From Streptomyces spongiicola (lineage in GTDB: Bacteria > Actinomycetota > Actinomycetes > Streptomycetales > Streptomycetaceae): a DNA stretch of 64,000 nt. Under the pieces are notes generated by a model. That model was not told the DNA's origin, searched no databases, and saw nothing but the letters and a program-made list of their open reading frames with translations. The stretch spans positions 1,995,001 through 2,059,000 of the forward strand of contig NZ_CP029254.1 in NCBI RefSeq assembly GCF_003122365.1, read 5' to 3'. Every line of letters begins with the position of its first letter. The stretch's first letter is position 1. Positions 53,086-61,724 of this stretch are shown piece after piece. Both the position numbers and the translations under genes were made by a program.

Positions 53086-53595
53086 ATGAGCGAACGGGGC
53101 GCACTGCGTGTGCGACTGAACCGGCTCGCGCGCGAGGTCGCCAAGTTCGGCGCCGTCGGCGCCATGGGCCTCCTCGTCAACATGGCCGCCTTCAACCTGC
53201 TGCGGGGGACCACCGAGATCCCGGTGGTACGCGCCAGCCTGCTCGCCACGGTCATCGCGATCCTGTTCAACTACGTGGGTTTTCGCCACTTCACCTACCG
53301 GGATCGGGACAAGAGCGGCCGCACCAGGGAACTCAGCCTGTTCCTGCTGTTCAGCGCGGTCGGCCTGGTGATCGAGAACGGTGTGCTGTACGTCGCGACC
53401 TACGGCTTCGGCTGGGACGGCCCGCTGCAGAGCAATGTGTTCAAGGTCCTCGGTATCGCCGTGGCGACACTGTTCCGCTTCTGGTCGTACCGCACCTGGG
53501 TGTTCCGGGCCCTGCCCGCCCGCGAGGCCGTGCAGACCGCCGAATCGTTCCTGGAGCAGCGGCGTACGGAGCAGCCCGACCGCGTCGGCAGCTGA
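53086..53595 (+). CDS. GtrA family membrane protein
   Basis: 169 aa with four predicted membrane helices starting at 'KFGAVGAMGLLVNMAAFNLL' and the family motif 'FNYVGFRHFTYRDRDKS', followed by 'FRFWSYRTWVFRAL' at the end. GtrA proteins are thought to flip or help deliver lipid-linked sugars for cell-surface polysaccharides. It fits the glycosyltransferase and LCP theme but is not linked to them in an operon. ATG 53086 is used with a weak ribosome-binding site; a 180-base gap separates it from divergent purK. Confidence 0.9.
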   Translation: MSERGALRVRLNRLAREVAKFGAVGAMGLLVNMAAFNLLRGTTEIPVVRASLLATVIAILFNYVGFRHFTYRDRDKSGRTRELSLFLLFSAVGLVIENGVLYVATYGFGWDGPLQSNVFKVLGIAVATLFRFWSYRTWVFRALPAREAVQTAESFLEQRRTEQPDRVGS

Positions 53596-53744
53596 CCCGG
53601 ACCGCCCGCCGTCGACGACGCACCGCGTTCCCGGACCCGCTCGCCCGTTCCGACGGCGGCCCGCTCGCCGCCGGGGCACCTCACGCACCTCGCGCACCTC
53701 GCGCACCTCGCGCACCGAAGCGTCAGCGCACGGTGCACGGTGCG
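53596..53744. repeat. Convergent gap with GCACCTCGC repeats
   Basis: GCACCTCGC is repeated four times at about 53685-53716 (CTCACGCACCTCGCGCACCT). It ends in the palindrome that covers the stop codon of the sensor kinase. Confidence 0.75.
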
Positions 53745-53758
53745 CTAGCGCACCGTGC
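53735..53758. terminator. Perfect 24-bp palindrome over the kinase stop codon
   Basis: GCACGGTGCGCT followed by its exact reverse complement; the TAG stop codon of the sensor kinase (53745-53747) lies in the centre. It could end transcription from both convergent genes or be a protein-binding site. Confidence 0.5.
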
Positions 53759-55013
53759 GTTCCGGCTGCTGCTCGCGCGGGCGCGCCTCCCGGCTCAGGA
53801 AGAGGGCGAACACCGCGGGCTGCTGCTGGAGCAGCTCCAGCCGCCCGCCGTCCGCCTCCGCGAGGTCCCGGGCCACGGCGAGGCCGATTCCCGTCGAGTT
53901 CCGCCCGCTGATCGCGCGCTCGAAGATCCGTGCCCCCAGGTCGCCCGGTACGCCGGGGCCCTCGTCGGTCACCTCGACCACGGCCTGGTTGCCGGTGACC
54001 CGGGTGCGCAGGGCCACGGTGCCGCCCCCGTGCATCAGCGAGTTCTCGATCAGGGAGGCCAGGACCTGGGCGACGGCACCCGGTGTCCCGACGGCCCTCA
54101 TCCCCTGCTTGCCGGAGCAGACGATGGCGCGCCCCGCGCTGCGGTACGCCGGGCGCCACTCCTCGATCTGCTGCTTGACGACCTCGTCGAGGTCGAAGGC
54201 GACGGCGGACCCGGTCCGCGCGTCCTTGGCGTTGGTGAGCAGCCGCTCCACCACGTCGGTGAGGCGTTCCACCTGGGTGAGGGCGACGTGCGCCTCCTCC
54301 TTGACGGTTTCCGGGTCGTCGGTGGCGGAGATCTCCTCCAGCCGCATGGAGAGGGCGGTCAGGGGCGTACGGAGCTGATGGGACGCGTCAGCGGCGAGCC
54401 GGCGCTCGGCTGTGAGCATCCGGGCGATCCGCTCGGCGCTGGCGTCCAGGACGTCGGCGACGCGGTCGAGTTCGGGGACCCCGTAGCGCTTGTGGCGGGG
54501 TCGCGGGTCGCCGGAGCCCAGCCGCTCCGCGGTCTCGGCGAGGTCGGTCAGGGGCGAGGCGAGCCGATTGGCCTGCCGTACCGCGAGCAGCACGGCGGCG
54601 ATCACGGCGAGCAGCGCCACCGCCGCGATGATCATGAGGGATCGGCCGACCTCCCGGGTCACGGCGGCCCGGGACTCCTCGACGGTGACCCGCTCGCCCA
54701 GTTCACCGGTGGCGGAGCCGCGGATCACACCACCGGAAGGCCGCTGTCCCACCTCGACCGGCGGGCTGCCGGGAATCTCGATCCTGGCGAAGCGGTGCGG
54801 ACCGATCTGCTCGGCCAGCACCCCGTCGTCGACCGGCTCCCGTTCCAGCACCTTGGCCTCGACGACACTGACCAGCCGGAGCGCCTCGGAGTCCAGGCGC
54901 TCCTGTGCGCTGTTGCCGATGGTCCGCGTCTCGACGATGACGAGCGACACGCCGAAGACGGCGATCACCACGAGCACCACGGCCAGGGTGGAGTTGATGA
55001 GTCGGCGGCGCAC
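53745..55013 (-). CDS. Two-component sensor histidine kinase
   Basis: 422 aa. Membrane helix near 10-30, extracytoplasmic sensor part, second helix near 145-167, HAMP domain, then the kinase core. Boxes: H in 'ASHQLRTPLTALSMRLEEI' (His about 208), N in 'SLIENSLMHGGGTVAL', G1 in 'VEVTDEGPGVPGDL', G2 in 'NSTGIGLAVARDLAEADGG'. It pairs with the response regulator upstream on the same strand. GTG 55013 has GGAGGG 5 bases upstream; an in-frame extension to 55262 is Pro/Gly-rich and not kept. The signal sensed is unknown. Confidence 0.93.
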   Translation of the reverse strand: MRRRLINSTLAVVLVVIAVFGVSLVIVETRTIGNSAQERLDSEALRLVSVVEAKVLEREPVDDGVLAEQIGPHRFARIEIPGSPPVEVGQRPSGGVIRGSATGELGERVTVEESRAAVTREVGRSLMIIAAVALLAVIAAVLLAVRQANRLASPLTDLAETAERLGSGDPRPRHKRYGVPELDRVADVLDASAERIARMLTAERRLAADASHQLRTPLTALSMRLEEISATDDPETVKEEAHVALTQVERLTDVVERLLTNAKDARTGSAVAFDLDEVVKQQIEEWRPAYRSAGRAIVCSGKQGMRAVGTPGAVAQVLASLIENSLMHGGGTVALRTRVTGNQAVVEVTDEGPGVPGDLGARIFERAISGRNSTGIGLAVARDLAEADGGRLELLQQQPAVFALFLSREARPREQQPERTVR

Positions 55014-55513
55014 GGTGCCCTCCGGGCGGGTCTTGCGGTCCTGCGGGCGGCCCGAGCCCGGGTGCCCCGCGGTCCTTGCCGTCTGCGGGCCACCCGGGCT
55101 CGGGCCGCCCACCTGCTGTTCCTCGTACTCGGGCCGACCGGGCTCGGGCCGGCCCGGCGTTGAGCCGTCCGGTCCCGGCAGCCCGGGACCGAGCCGTCCG
55201 ACACGAGCCGTCCGCCACGAGCCGCACGGCCGGGACACCGCACGGCCGCCGGGACACCGCACGGCTGCCGGGGCGCCGCACGGTCAGCGGCGGCCCGGTC
55301 ACGCGCCGCCCTGGGTCTGGACGGCCCGCGCGGGGCCGCACGCGCCGGCGACGCCGCGTGCGAAGGCGGCAGCGCCCGGAACCGGCCGCGGCACCGCCCC
55401 GCCCCGGAACCGGCCGGGCTCCGCGCCCGAGGCGGTGCACCGCGTCCCCGGGAGCCCGGCCCGGGGCAGCCCCGTCCGAGGCGCGGCGGGCCGGCCGCTC
55501 GGCGCCGCGGCGC
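55014..55513. other. 500-bp gap inside the two-component operon
   Basis: An unusually long gap between response regulator and kinase. It is Pro/Arg/Gly-coding in several frames, with GGGACACCGCACGGC(C/T)GCC repeated at about 55232-55270. Some of it could be an N-terminal extension of the kinase (open to 55262), but codon content does not support a conserved domain. Confidence 0.4.
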
Positions 55514-56191
55514 TCAGTTCTTCTCGAAGCGGAAGCCGACACCTCGGACCGTCGCGATATACCGCGGGTTCGCCGCGTCGTCCCCCAGCTTCTTGCGCAA
55601 CCAGGAGATGTGCATGTCGAGGGTCTTCGTGGAGGACCACCATGTGGTGTCCCAGACCTCCCGCATGAGCTGGTCGCGGGTGACCACCCGGCCGGCGTCC
55701 CGCACGAGCACGCGCAGCAGGTCGAACTCCTTCGCCGTGAGCTGGAGCTCCTCGTCGCCCATCCAGGCCCGATGGGACTCGACGTCGATCCGCACCCCGT
55801 GCGTCGCGGGGGCGGCGGCGGGTTCCGCGGCGCCGCGCCGGAGCAGGGCGCGGACCCGGGCGAGCAGCTCGGCGAGCCGGAAGGGCTTGGTCACGTAGTC
55901 GTCGGCGCCGGCGTCCAGGCCGACCACCGTGTCCACCTCGTCGGCGCGGGCCGTCAGCACCAGGATCGGCACGCCGTGGCCGTCGGCGCGCAGCCGCCTC
56001 GCCACTTCGAGCCCGTCCATTCCCGGCAACCCGAGATCCAGCACGACCAGGTCGACACCGCCCCGGAGGCCGGCGTCGAGCGCGCTCGGGCCGTCCTCGC
56101 GGACCTCGACCTCGTACCCCTCCCGGCGCAGGGCGCGCGCCAGCGGCTCGGAGATGGATGCGTCGTCCTCGGCGAGCAGTACACGGGTCAT
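55514..56191 (-). CDS. Response regulator, OmpR/PhoB type
   Basis: 225 aa. Receiver domain 1-120 with acidic pocket 'AEDD', phospho-acceptor D52 in 'VVLDLGLPGMDG' and Lys in 'DYVTKPF'. The winged-helix DNA-binding domain is 130-225: 'LQLTAKEFDLLRVLVRDAGR', 'TLDMHISWLRKKLGD' and 'YIATVRGVGFRFE'. Partner of the downstream sensor kinase. ATG 56191 ('MTRVLLAEDD') is selected; the in-frame extension upstream lies in the promoter region. Confidence 0.95.
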   Translation of the reverse strand: MTRVLLAEDDASISEPLARALRREGYEVEVREDGPSALDAGLRGGVDLVVLDLGLPGMDGLEVARRLRADGHGVPILVLTARADEVDTVVGLDAGADDYVTKPFRLAELLARVRALLRRGAAEPAAAPATHGVRIDVESHRAWMGDEELQLTAKEFDLLRVLVRDAGRVVTRDQLMREVWDTTWWSSTKTLDMHISWLRKKLGDDAANPRYIATVRGVGFRFEKN

Positions 56192-56648
56192 GGGGTGATG
56201 GTAGTCCGCCTCGGCGGGGCTCAGGGGGTCCCCGGCAGGCCACTCGGCGGCGCCGACGCGATCCCGGTCGGTCCGGTCGCGGGCGGGCAGGCGTTCTACG
56301 CATATCTGTGACCCGCCTCTCAAATGGTCTATACATATCGCCGTCATGCTTTAAGGTGTCAAGGCACCTACAGCACGAATCACGACCTTTGGCTGTTTCT
56401 GTCACCGAAGGTCTCTTTTTGTGCGCGGAGTGGTGAACCCTCCTCCGCGACCCTGAACGACCTGGGCCGGGCCCCGTCCGCGACGACCGCGGACGGGGCC
56501 CGATCCCGGTGAGGACGGTCCCTCGCCCCCGCCGGGGGGCGGCCTCCCCGGCGTGGGGGCGGGGCCGCTTCCCCCGCCGGTACCGGCCACCCCCACCGGG
56601 CGCGGAGACCGCTCACGACGCGGTGCGTCCCGAGCAGCAAGGATCGAC
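56192..56648. promoter_or_regulatory. Divergent control region of the response regulator and peptide transporter
   Basis: An A+T-rich stretch at 56295-56440. At 56323-56338 ATGGTCTATAC resembles half of the DasR/GntR site (TGGTCTA matches one half; 11 of 16 in all), and a TATACA could be a -10. Further on, GTG AAC CCT CCT CCG CGA CCC TGA (56432-56455) could code a 7-residue proline-rich peptide just before the hairpin at 56468-56502. The transporter start follows about 150 bases later. Confidence 0.4.
56468..56502 (+). terminator. 15-bp stem hairpin in the leader of the peptide transporter
   Basis: CGGGCCCCGTCCGCG pairs perfectly with CGCGGACGGGGCCCG around ACGAC. It lies about 150 bases before the transporter start, so it either terminates a short upstream transcript or works as an attenuator. 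Confidence 0.6.
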
Positions 56649-58151
56649 ATGGCGTCCAGCCTGACGAAGGACTCGTCCACCACCCCCGGCGAGAAGACCT
56701 TCTTCGGCCACCCCCGCGGTATGGCCACGCTCTTCATGACCGAGATGTGGGAGCGCTTCTCCTGGTACGGAATGCGCGGCATCCTCGTCCTCTACCTGGT
56801 CGCGGGGGTGCTGGACGGGCCGCTCCAGGGCAGGGAGGCGCTCGCCGCCTCGATCTACGGCGTCTACAACGCCGTCGTCTACATGGCCGCCATGCCCGGC
56901 GGCTGGATCGCCGACCGGCTGTGGGGCGCGCGCAAGGCCGTGCTCGTCGGCGGCATCGTCATCGCCCTGGGGCACTACACCCTGGCCGTTCCCTCGGACA
57001 CCGCCTTCTTCGCCGGTCTGGCGCTGATCGCCGCCGGTACGGGTCTGCTGAAGCCGAACATCTCGGCCATGGTCGGCGGACTCTACGAGGGCCAGTCCAG
57101 CGCCCGCCGCGACGCGGGCTTCACGCTCTTCTACATGGCGATCAACATCGGCGCCATGGCCGCCCCGCTGGTCGTCGGCTACCTCGGCGAGAACGTCAAC
57201 TGGCACCTCGGCTTCTCCGTCGCCGGTATCGGCATGACGCTGGCGGTCGTCCAGTACGTCCTCGGCAGCCGCCACCTCGGCGACATCGGCAAGGAGCCCG
57301 GCACCCCGGCGACGCCGGCGGAGAGGCGGACCGCGCTGCGCAGGGTCCTGCTGTGGGGCGGTCTGGCCGTCGCCGCGCTCGCCGTGGACGTGATGCTCGG
57401 CACGTACGACATCGAGCACATCGTCAACGCCCTGGCGGTCCTGGGCATCGTCGTGCCGGTCGTCTACTTCGCCGCGATCTACCGCAACCCGGCGCTGACC
57501 GCGGCCGACAGACCCAAGATCCAGGCGTTCGCCTGGTTCTTCGCCACGGCCGTGCTGTTCTGGCTGATCTACGACCAGTCGGGCTCGCTGCTGACGCTGT
57601 TCGCGGACAACAAGACCGACCGGGTGATCGGTGGCTGGGAGTTCCCGGCGTCCTGGTACCAGTCGGTGAACCCGGCCATGGTCATCGTCCTGGCCCCGCT
57701 GTTCGCCACCCTCTGGGTGAAGCTCGCCCAGCGCAACCGCGAGCCCGGCACCCCCATGAAGTTCGCCCTCGCGATGCTGCTCATCGGCGGCTCGTTCGCC
57801 ATCATGGGCCTGGCGGGCGCCGCGGCCGCGAACAGCGAGACCGGCAAGGTCACCGTCTTCTGGCTGCTGAGCGTCTACTTCGTCCAGACCGTCGGCGAGA
57901 TGTGCCTGTCGCCGGTGGGCCTGTCGCTGTCCACGAAACTGGCGCCCCGGCAGTTCGTCGGCCAGATCATGGGCCTGTGGTTCCTGGCCACCGCTACCGG
58001 CAACGCCCTCAACGGCTGGGTGACCCAGCTCAACGAACCGCTCGGCGACGCCGCGTACTACTCGATGTGGGCGGCCGTCGCGGTCGCCGCGGGCCTGGCG
58101 TTCATGATGGCGGGCAAGAGGATCCGCGCCCTCATGGGCGACGTCCGCTGA
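56649..58151 (+). CDS. POT/PTR2 family proton-dependent peptide transporter
   Basis: 500 aa with about 14 membrane helices. PTR2 signatures: 'TEMWERFSWYGMRGILVLYL' near the N-terminus (ExxERFxYY-like, proton coupling), 'GGWIADRLWGARKAVLVGG' and 'GFTLFYMAINIGAMAAPLV'. It imports di- and tripeptides with protons. ATG 56649 follows AAGGATC. Separate promoter with long leader; convergent with the secreted protein gene at 58269. Confidence 0.94.
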   Translation: MASSLTKDSSTTPGEKTFFGHPRGMATLFMTEMWERFSWYGMRGILVLYLVAGVLDGPLQGREALAASIYGVYNAVVYMAAMPGGWIADRLWGARKAVLVGGIVIALGHYTLAVPSDTAFFAGLALIAAGTGLLKPNISAMVGGLYEGQSSARRDAGFTLFYMAINIGAMAAPLVVGYLGENVNWHLGFSVAGIGMTLAVVQYVLGSRHLGDIGKEPGTPATPAERRTALRRVLLWGGLAVAALAVDVMLGTYDIEHIVNALAVLGIVVPVVYFAAIYRNPALTAADRPKIQAFAWFFATAVLFWLIYDQSGSLLTLFADNKTDRVIGGWEFPASWYQSVNPAMVIVLAPLFATLWVKLAQRNREPGTPMKFALAMLLIGGSFAIMGLAGAAAANSETGKVTVFWLLSVYFVQTVGEMCLSPVGLSLSTKLAPRQFVGQIMGLWFLATATGNALNGWVTQLNEPLGDAAYYSMWAAVAVAAGLAFMMAGKRIRALMGDVR

Positions 58152-58268
58152 CGCCGCGCAGTTCCGCCGGGCCGCCCGGGCACCGGAGCACTTCCCGGGC
58201 GGGCCGGCCGGGCGCGCGGTGTGCGCGACGGGCCGGCCCGTCCTCGCCCGGGTGCGCGCTCACGTCCG

Positions 58269-59723
58269 CTACTTCGCCGGGGGCCGGCCCTCCGGCGGTA
58301 CGGAGTCCGGGGTCGGGTCCTGGGCGGAGTCCGGGGTCGGGTCCTGGGCGGAACCCTGGGTCGGGTCCTGGGCGGAACCCTGGGTCGGGGCCGCGGCGGA
58401 GCCGGGGCCGGCGTCCGGCGTCGTAGGGGCGGCCGGGGCCGCGCGCGGGGCGTCCGGGTCCCCGGCCCGGTGCCGTCCGGGGTGCCGCGGCCGCACCCGG
58501 TCCACGACGGCCATCCCCACCCGGAACAGCGCCGTCGGCACCACGACGGCCAGCAGGACCCAGAAGAGCGTCACGCCCCAGGGCCTGCCCACGCCCCAGG
58601 GCTGCTCGACGAGCAGTTGGGAGCCGTACCGCACGGACACCCGGTAGTCGCCGTGCGCCCCCGCCGGCAGCCGGACGGGCAGTGTGATCCGCGCCTTGCG
58701 GCCGGGCTGAACGGTGCCGCTCCACCGCCGCTCCTCCCAGCTGGGGGCGAACACACCGTGGGCGGTGCCGACCCGGAAGACGGGGTCCTCGACCGGGGCG
58801 GTGCCGAGATTGCCGACGGTGAAGACGAGTTCACGGCCCGGTGAAGCACCGAACCAGACGAGCAGCCCGCTCGACCCGGTCAGTTCGGCGGTCGTGAGCG
58901 CGGCGAGCCTGCCGCCCCCGGTCTGCCGCGGCAGCGGGGCGGTGGGGTGGCCGGCGACCGTGAACGGCTGGTCCACGACGACCCGCTCGCCGGTGACCGT
59001 GGCGACGTGCACCACGCACGGACACGGCTCCGGCGGCTCGGCGACCGGCATGCTCCTGCTGAAGGCGCCCCCGGCGTCGGTGGTGACGGCCCGGCCCTCG
59101 GCGTTGGCGCAGGAGTTGGTACCGCCGATGACTCCTCTGCCGGGCTCGGACTGCCCGCAGATCAGCAGCATCAGCAGGGTCCCGGGCCGCCATCCGGAGC
59201 CGCTGACGGTGAGGTCACCGCCCTTGCCCGCCCGGGACGCGGAGAGACGGACGACGGGTTGCGGGTCCGCGGCGGTGTATGCGGTGTCTGCGGTGTAGGG
59301 GACCGGAGCGGCACCGTATGAGGCGGGCCCCACCGCGACGGCCGCGGACCGGGCCGGACCCGAGGCGAAGGCCGGACCCGAGGCGAAGGCCGGACCCGAG
59401 GCGAAGGCTGCGAAGGAGACCGGACCTGTGACGAGAGGGGTCGGACGGGCCGCAGGCGGAGCCGGGCCCGAGGCCGCGACCGCGACCGCGACAGGAACGG
59501 CGGGTGCGACAGAAACGTCAGGTACGTCAGGTACGTCAGCTGCGTCAGTAACGGCAGATACGGCGGATACGGCGGATACGGCGGATACGGCGGATACGGC
59601 AGGAACAGCACGAACAGCAGCTGCGGCGGTAGCGTCAGGCACCGCGATCGTGACGGGCATGGCGGGCCAGAGCAACGCCGGCAGGGCGCCCGCCGCGGCG
59701 GCGAGTCGGGCACGGCGCGGCAC
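58269..59723 (-). CDS. Surface protein with C-terminal membrane anchor, unknown function
   Basis: 484 aa. Signal-like N-terminus 'RLAAAAGALPALLWPAMPV', then a low-complexity region with AVS and ADV repeats and ASGPAF repeated three times (about 35-130), then an Ig-like beta domain starting 'PVVRLSASRAGKGGDLTVSG' with Cys in 'LICGQSE', 'NSCANAEG' and 'EPCPCVVHV'. A membrane helix is near 380-403 ('WGVTLFWVLLAVVVPTALF'). The tail has repeats of TQGSAQDP/TPDSAQDP. GTG 59723 begins 2 bases after the LPKTG gene stop, so the pair is cotranscribed. I do not recognise the domain family with confidence. Confidence 0.7.
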   Translation of the reverse strand: MPRRARLAAAAGALPALLWPAMPVTIAVPDATAAAAVRAVPAVSAVSAVSAVSAVSAVTDAADVPDVPDVSVAPAVPVAVAVAASGPAPPAARPTPLVTGPVSFAAFASGPAFASGPAFASGPARSAAVAVGPASYGAAPVPYTADTAYTAADPQPVVRLSASRAGKGGDLTVSGSGWRPGTLLMLLICGQSEPGRGVIGGTNSCANAEGRAVTTDAGGAFSRSMPVAEPPEPCPCVVHVATVTGERVVVDQPFTVAGHPTAPLPRQTGGGRLAALTTAELTGSSGLLVWFGASPGRELVFTVGNLGTAPVEDPVFRVGTAHGVFAPSWEERRWSGTVQPGRKARITLPVRLPAGAHGDYRVSVRYGSQLLVEQPWGVGRPWGVTLFWVLLAVVVPTALFRVGMAVVDRVRPRHPGRHRAGDPDAPRAAPAAPTTPDAGPGSAAAPTQGSAQDPTQGSAQDPTPDSAQDPTPDSVPPEGRPPAK

Positions 59724-59725
59724 GG

Positions 59726-60481
59726 TCAGCCCGCGGACCGCGGACCGCGGCGGGTCAGCCACAGCACCCCGGCGGCTCCGGTCAGCAGCACCGCGCCTCC
59801 GAGCGTCCCCAGCGCGGGCGCGGAGTCGAGGGGACCGGTCTTCGGCAGCTCGCCGGTTCCGGAGCCGGATCCTCCCGATCCGCTGGAGCCCGGCTCTCCG
59901 GATCCACCGGACCCGGAGCCGGACCCGGAGCCGCTCGTCCCGGAGCCCGACCCGCCGGACGGCTGTCCGCCGCCGGAGCCCTGGACGTCGAGTTCGAGCG
60001 AGGGCTTCGGATCGTTCCCGGGAGTGCACGTGGTCGTCGTCCCGAGTGCCTTGATGGTGAGCACCCCGGCGGTGAAGGTGACCTTGCCGCTCTTCGCGGG
60101 GGTGTACGTCCCGGTCAGGTCGTTGATCCTGATGGGGGTGTCGGGCGGGATCGCCTCGGCGTTCGGCGGCCCCGAGACCGGGACCGTGCCCTGCTCCGCG
60201 CCGCCGAGTTCGATGACCGCACTCGGGTTCATCGCTCCCTTGCCGAGTTCGACGGGGCTGGACGAGACGCCCTTGCCGAACGACATCGTGAGGCTGTAGC
60301 CGCTGCCGCTCTTCACGGCCTTGATGTCGATGGGAGACACCGCGGCCTTGGGGCCGATGGGCGTCTGGCACCGGTAGTCGACGTCCACGACGGCCGCACC
60401 GGCGGTCGGGGCGGCCGCCAGTACCACCGAGCCCGCCAGCGCCGCCGCCAGCGCGAGAGCCGTCCGCTTCTGGTACGACAT
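59726..60481 (-). CDS. LPXTG-type (LPKTG) cell-wall surface protein
   Basis: 251 aa. Signal peptide about 1-30 ('RTALALAAALAGSVVLAAAP'), a beta-rich domain (about 30-165), a Gly/Ser-rich spacer (SGSGSGSGSGG, about 172-205), LPKTG at 212-216, a membrane helix and a basic end 'TRRGPRSAG'. This is a complete sortase sorting signal. The start is ATG 60481 after GAGGGGGA. It is followed immediately by the membrane-anchored surface protein; no sortase gene is in the window. Confidence 0.85.
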   Translation of the reverse strand: MSYQKRTALALAAALAGSVVLAAAPTAGAAVVDVDYRCQTPIGPKAAVSPIDIKAVKSGSGYSLTMSFGKGVSSSPVELGKGAMNPSAVIELGGAEQGTVPVSGPPNAEAIPPDTPIRINDLTGTYTPAKSGKVTFTAGVLTIKALGTTTTCTPGNDPKPSLELDVQGSGGGQPSGGSGSGTSGSGSGSGSGGSGEPGSSGSGGSGSGTGELPKTGPLDSAPALGTLGGAVLLTGAAGVLWLTRRGPRSAG

Positions 60482-60691
60482 CGAGTCCCCCTCATGCCGG
60501 TGGCCGCCGCAGCCAACTGACGACACATCAGATCGGTCGCTCAAGGTACGCCCCGGCACGTGCGGAGGGAAGACACGTACGGAGGGAACACGAAGAGCAC
60601 GGCGGATCGCCGTGCTCCACAACAGCTTCGCTTCACTCGGGGACCGGACCGGTGCCGCGTCGGGCGAGGCCCGCCCCGTCGCGACGCGGCG
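60482..60691 (-). promoter_or_regulatory. Promoter region of the LPKTG operon
   Basis: CTGACGACACATCAG at 60517-60531 is an imperfect palindrome with CTGA/TCAG ends. TTGAGC, rc at about 60539-60544, could be a -35. Nothing else is seen in the gap. Confidence 0.35.
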
Positions 60692-61198
60692 CTAGGAGGG
60701 CGCCGCGAGTTCCGCCCACACCGTCTTGCCCGTCGTCCCCGGCGTCCTGACGACACCCCAGTCCAGGCACAGGCGCTGGACGATGAACATGCCGTGGCCA
60801 CCGGGCCGGCCGGCCCGGTGCGGGGTGCGGGGCGCGGGCTGGCCGGCGCCGAGATCGGTGACCTCCAGCCGGAGCACCTTGGCATCGCTGGAGACCCGCA
60901 GCCGGTCCGGGCCTTCCGCGTGCAGGCAGGCGTTGGTGACCAGCTCCGAGACGACGAGCAGGACGTCCTCGGCCGCGGCGCGCCGGTCGGCGTTGGCGGC
61001 GGGCAGCCAGCCCCAGTCGTACAGGGCCTGCCGGGTGAAGTCGCGAGCGAGCGGGACGATGCCGCTGGCGTTTCCGAGCGCCAGGGTGCGCACCCGGCCG
61101 TCGGGCAGGACGGTACCGGGTCCGCCGCCGGCCCCGGCGGGGGCGCCGTCCGGCTCGGGGCCGAGGTCGCCCGGCGGATGCTGCCGGGTGGTGCTCAT
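60692..61198 (-). CDS. Anti-sigma factor serine kinase (SpoIIAB/RsbW-like ATPase)
   Basis: 168 aa. GHKL fold: N-box 'LLVVSELVTNACLHAEG', G1 'LEVTDLGAGQPAP', G2 'GGHGMFIVQRLCLDWGV' and ending 'GKTVWAELAAP'. In the partner-switch model it binds a SigB-type sigma factor and phosphorylates the STAS antagonist. Order here is STAS gene, then this gene, on one strand, with the sigma factor divergent; in S. coelicolor the corresponding set is, from memory, arsI/prsI/sigI. ATG 61198 is used; it follows the STAS stop by 157 bases. Confidence 0.9.
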   Translation of the reverse strand: MSTTRQHPPGDLGPEPDGAPAGAGGGPGTVLPDGRVRTLALGNASGIVPLARDFTRQALYDWGWLPAANADRRAAAEDVLLVVSELVTNACLHAEGPDRLRVSSDAKVLRLEVTDLGAGQPAPRTPHRAGRPGGHGMFIVQRLCLDWGVVRTPGTTGKTVWAELAAPS

Positions 61199-61355
61199 CA
61201 GCGCTTCACCTCACCGATTCACCAGTTCGCGTGTGGGTAGATACGGAGCGTGCGGGGGTTTGCACGCATTCTGCGAGGGTCCCGGGGATCCTTGCGGGGG
61301 TCTTCTGCCCGGCCGGATCCGGACAACACCCCCCGGTCCGGTCATGCGGCGGGAG

Positions 61356-61724
61356 TCACTCCGCCAAGGCCGCTTCCACCGAGTCGTGGACGGTGAAGAC
61401 CGCCTCGGCGCCGGTGATCTCGAACACCCGGGCGACGACGGGGAGCATTCCGGCCAGATGGACCCCGCCCCCGGCCGCCTCGGCCCTGAGCCGGGCACCG
61501 AGCAGCACGTTCAGCCCCGTGGAGTCGCAGAACTCAAGATGTGAGCAGTCGACCACCAGGCGTGCGCGACCCTGCTCGAGCGCGTTCTCGAGTGGCGCAC
61601 GCAACAATTCGGCGGTGTGGTGATCCAGCTCACCCGCCGGGGTCACCACCTCGCTCGGGCCTTCGGTCCTGACCTCGACCCGAAGGCGGCCTCGATTCGC
61701 ACTGCCGACCGTCCCGCGGTCCAT
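61356..61724 (-). CDS. STAS-domain anti-anti-sigma factor
   Basis: 122 aa. STAS fold with phosphoserine at S68 in 'LEFCDSTGLNVLLGARL' and the N-terminal 'VVTPAGELDHHTAELLRAPL'. Unphosphorylated antagonist would bind the ATPase encoded next to it and release the sigma factor. ATG 61724 starts the protein; the divergent sigma gene is 238 bases away, so the whole switch is encoded within 2.3 kb. Confidence 0.93.
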   Translation of the reverse strand: MDRGTVGSANRGRLRVEVRTEGPSEVVTPAGELDHHTAELLRAPLENALEQGRARLVVDCSHLEFCDSTGLNVLLGARLRAEAAGGGVHLAGMLPVVARVFEITGAEAVFTVHDSVEAALAE

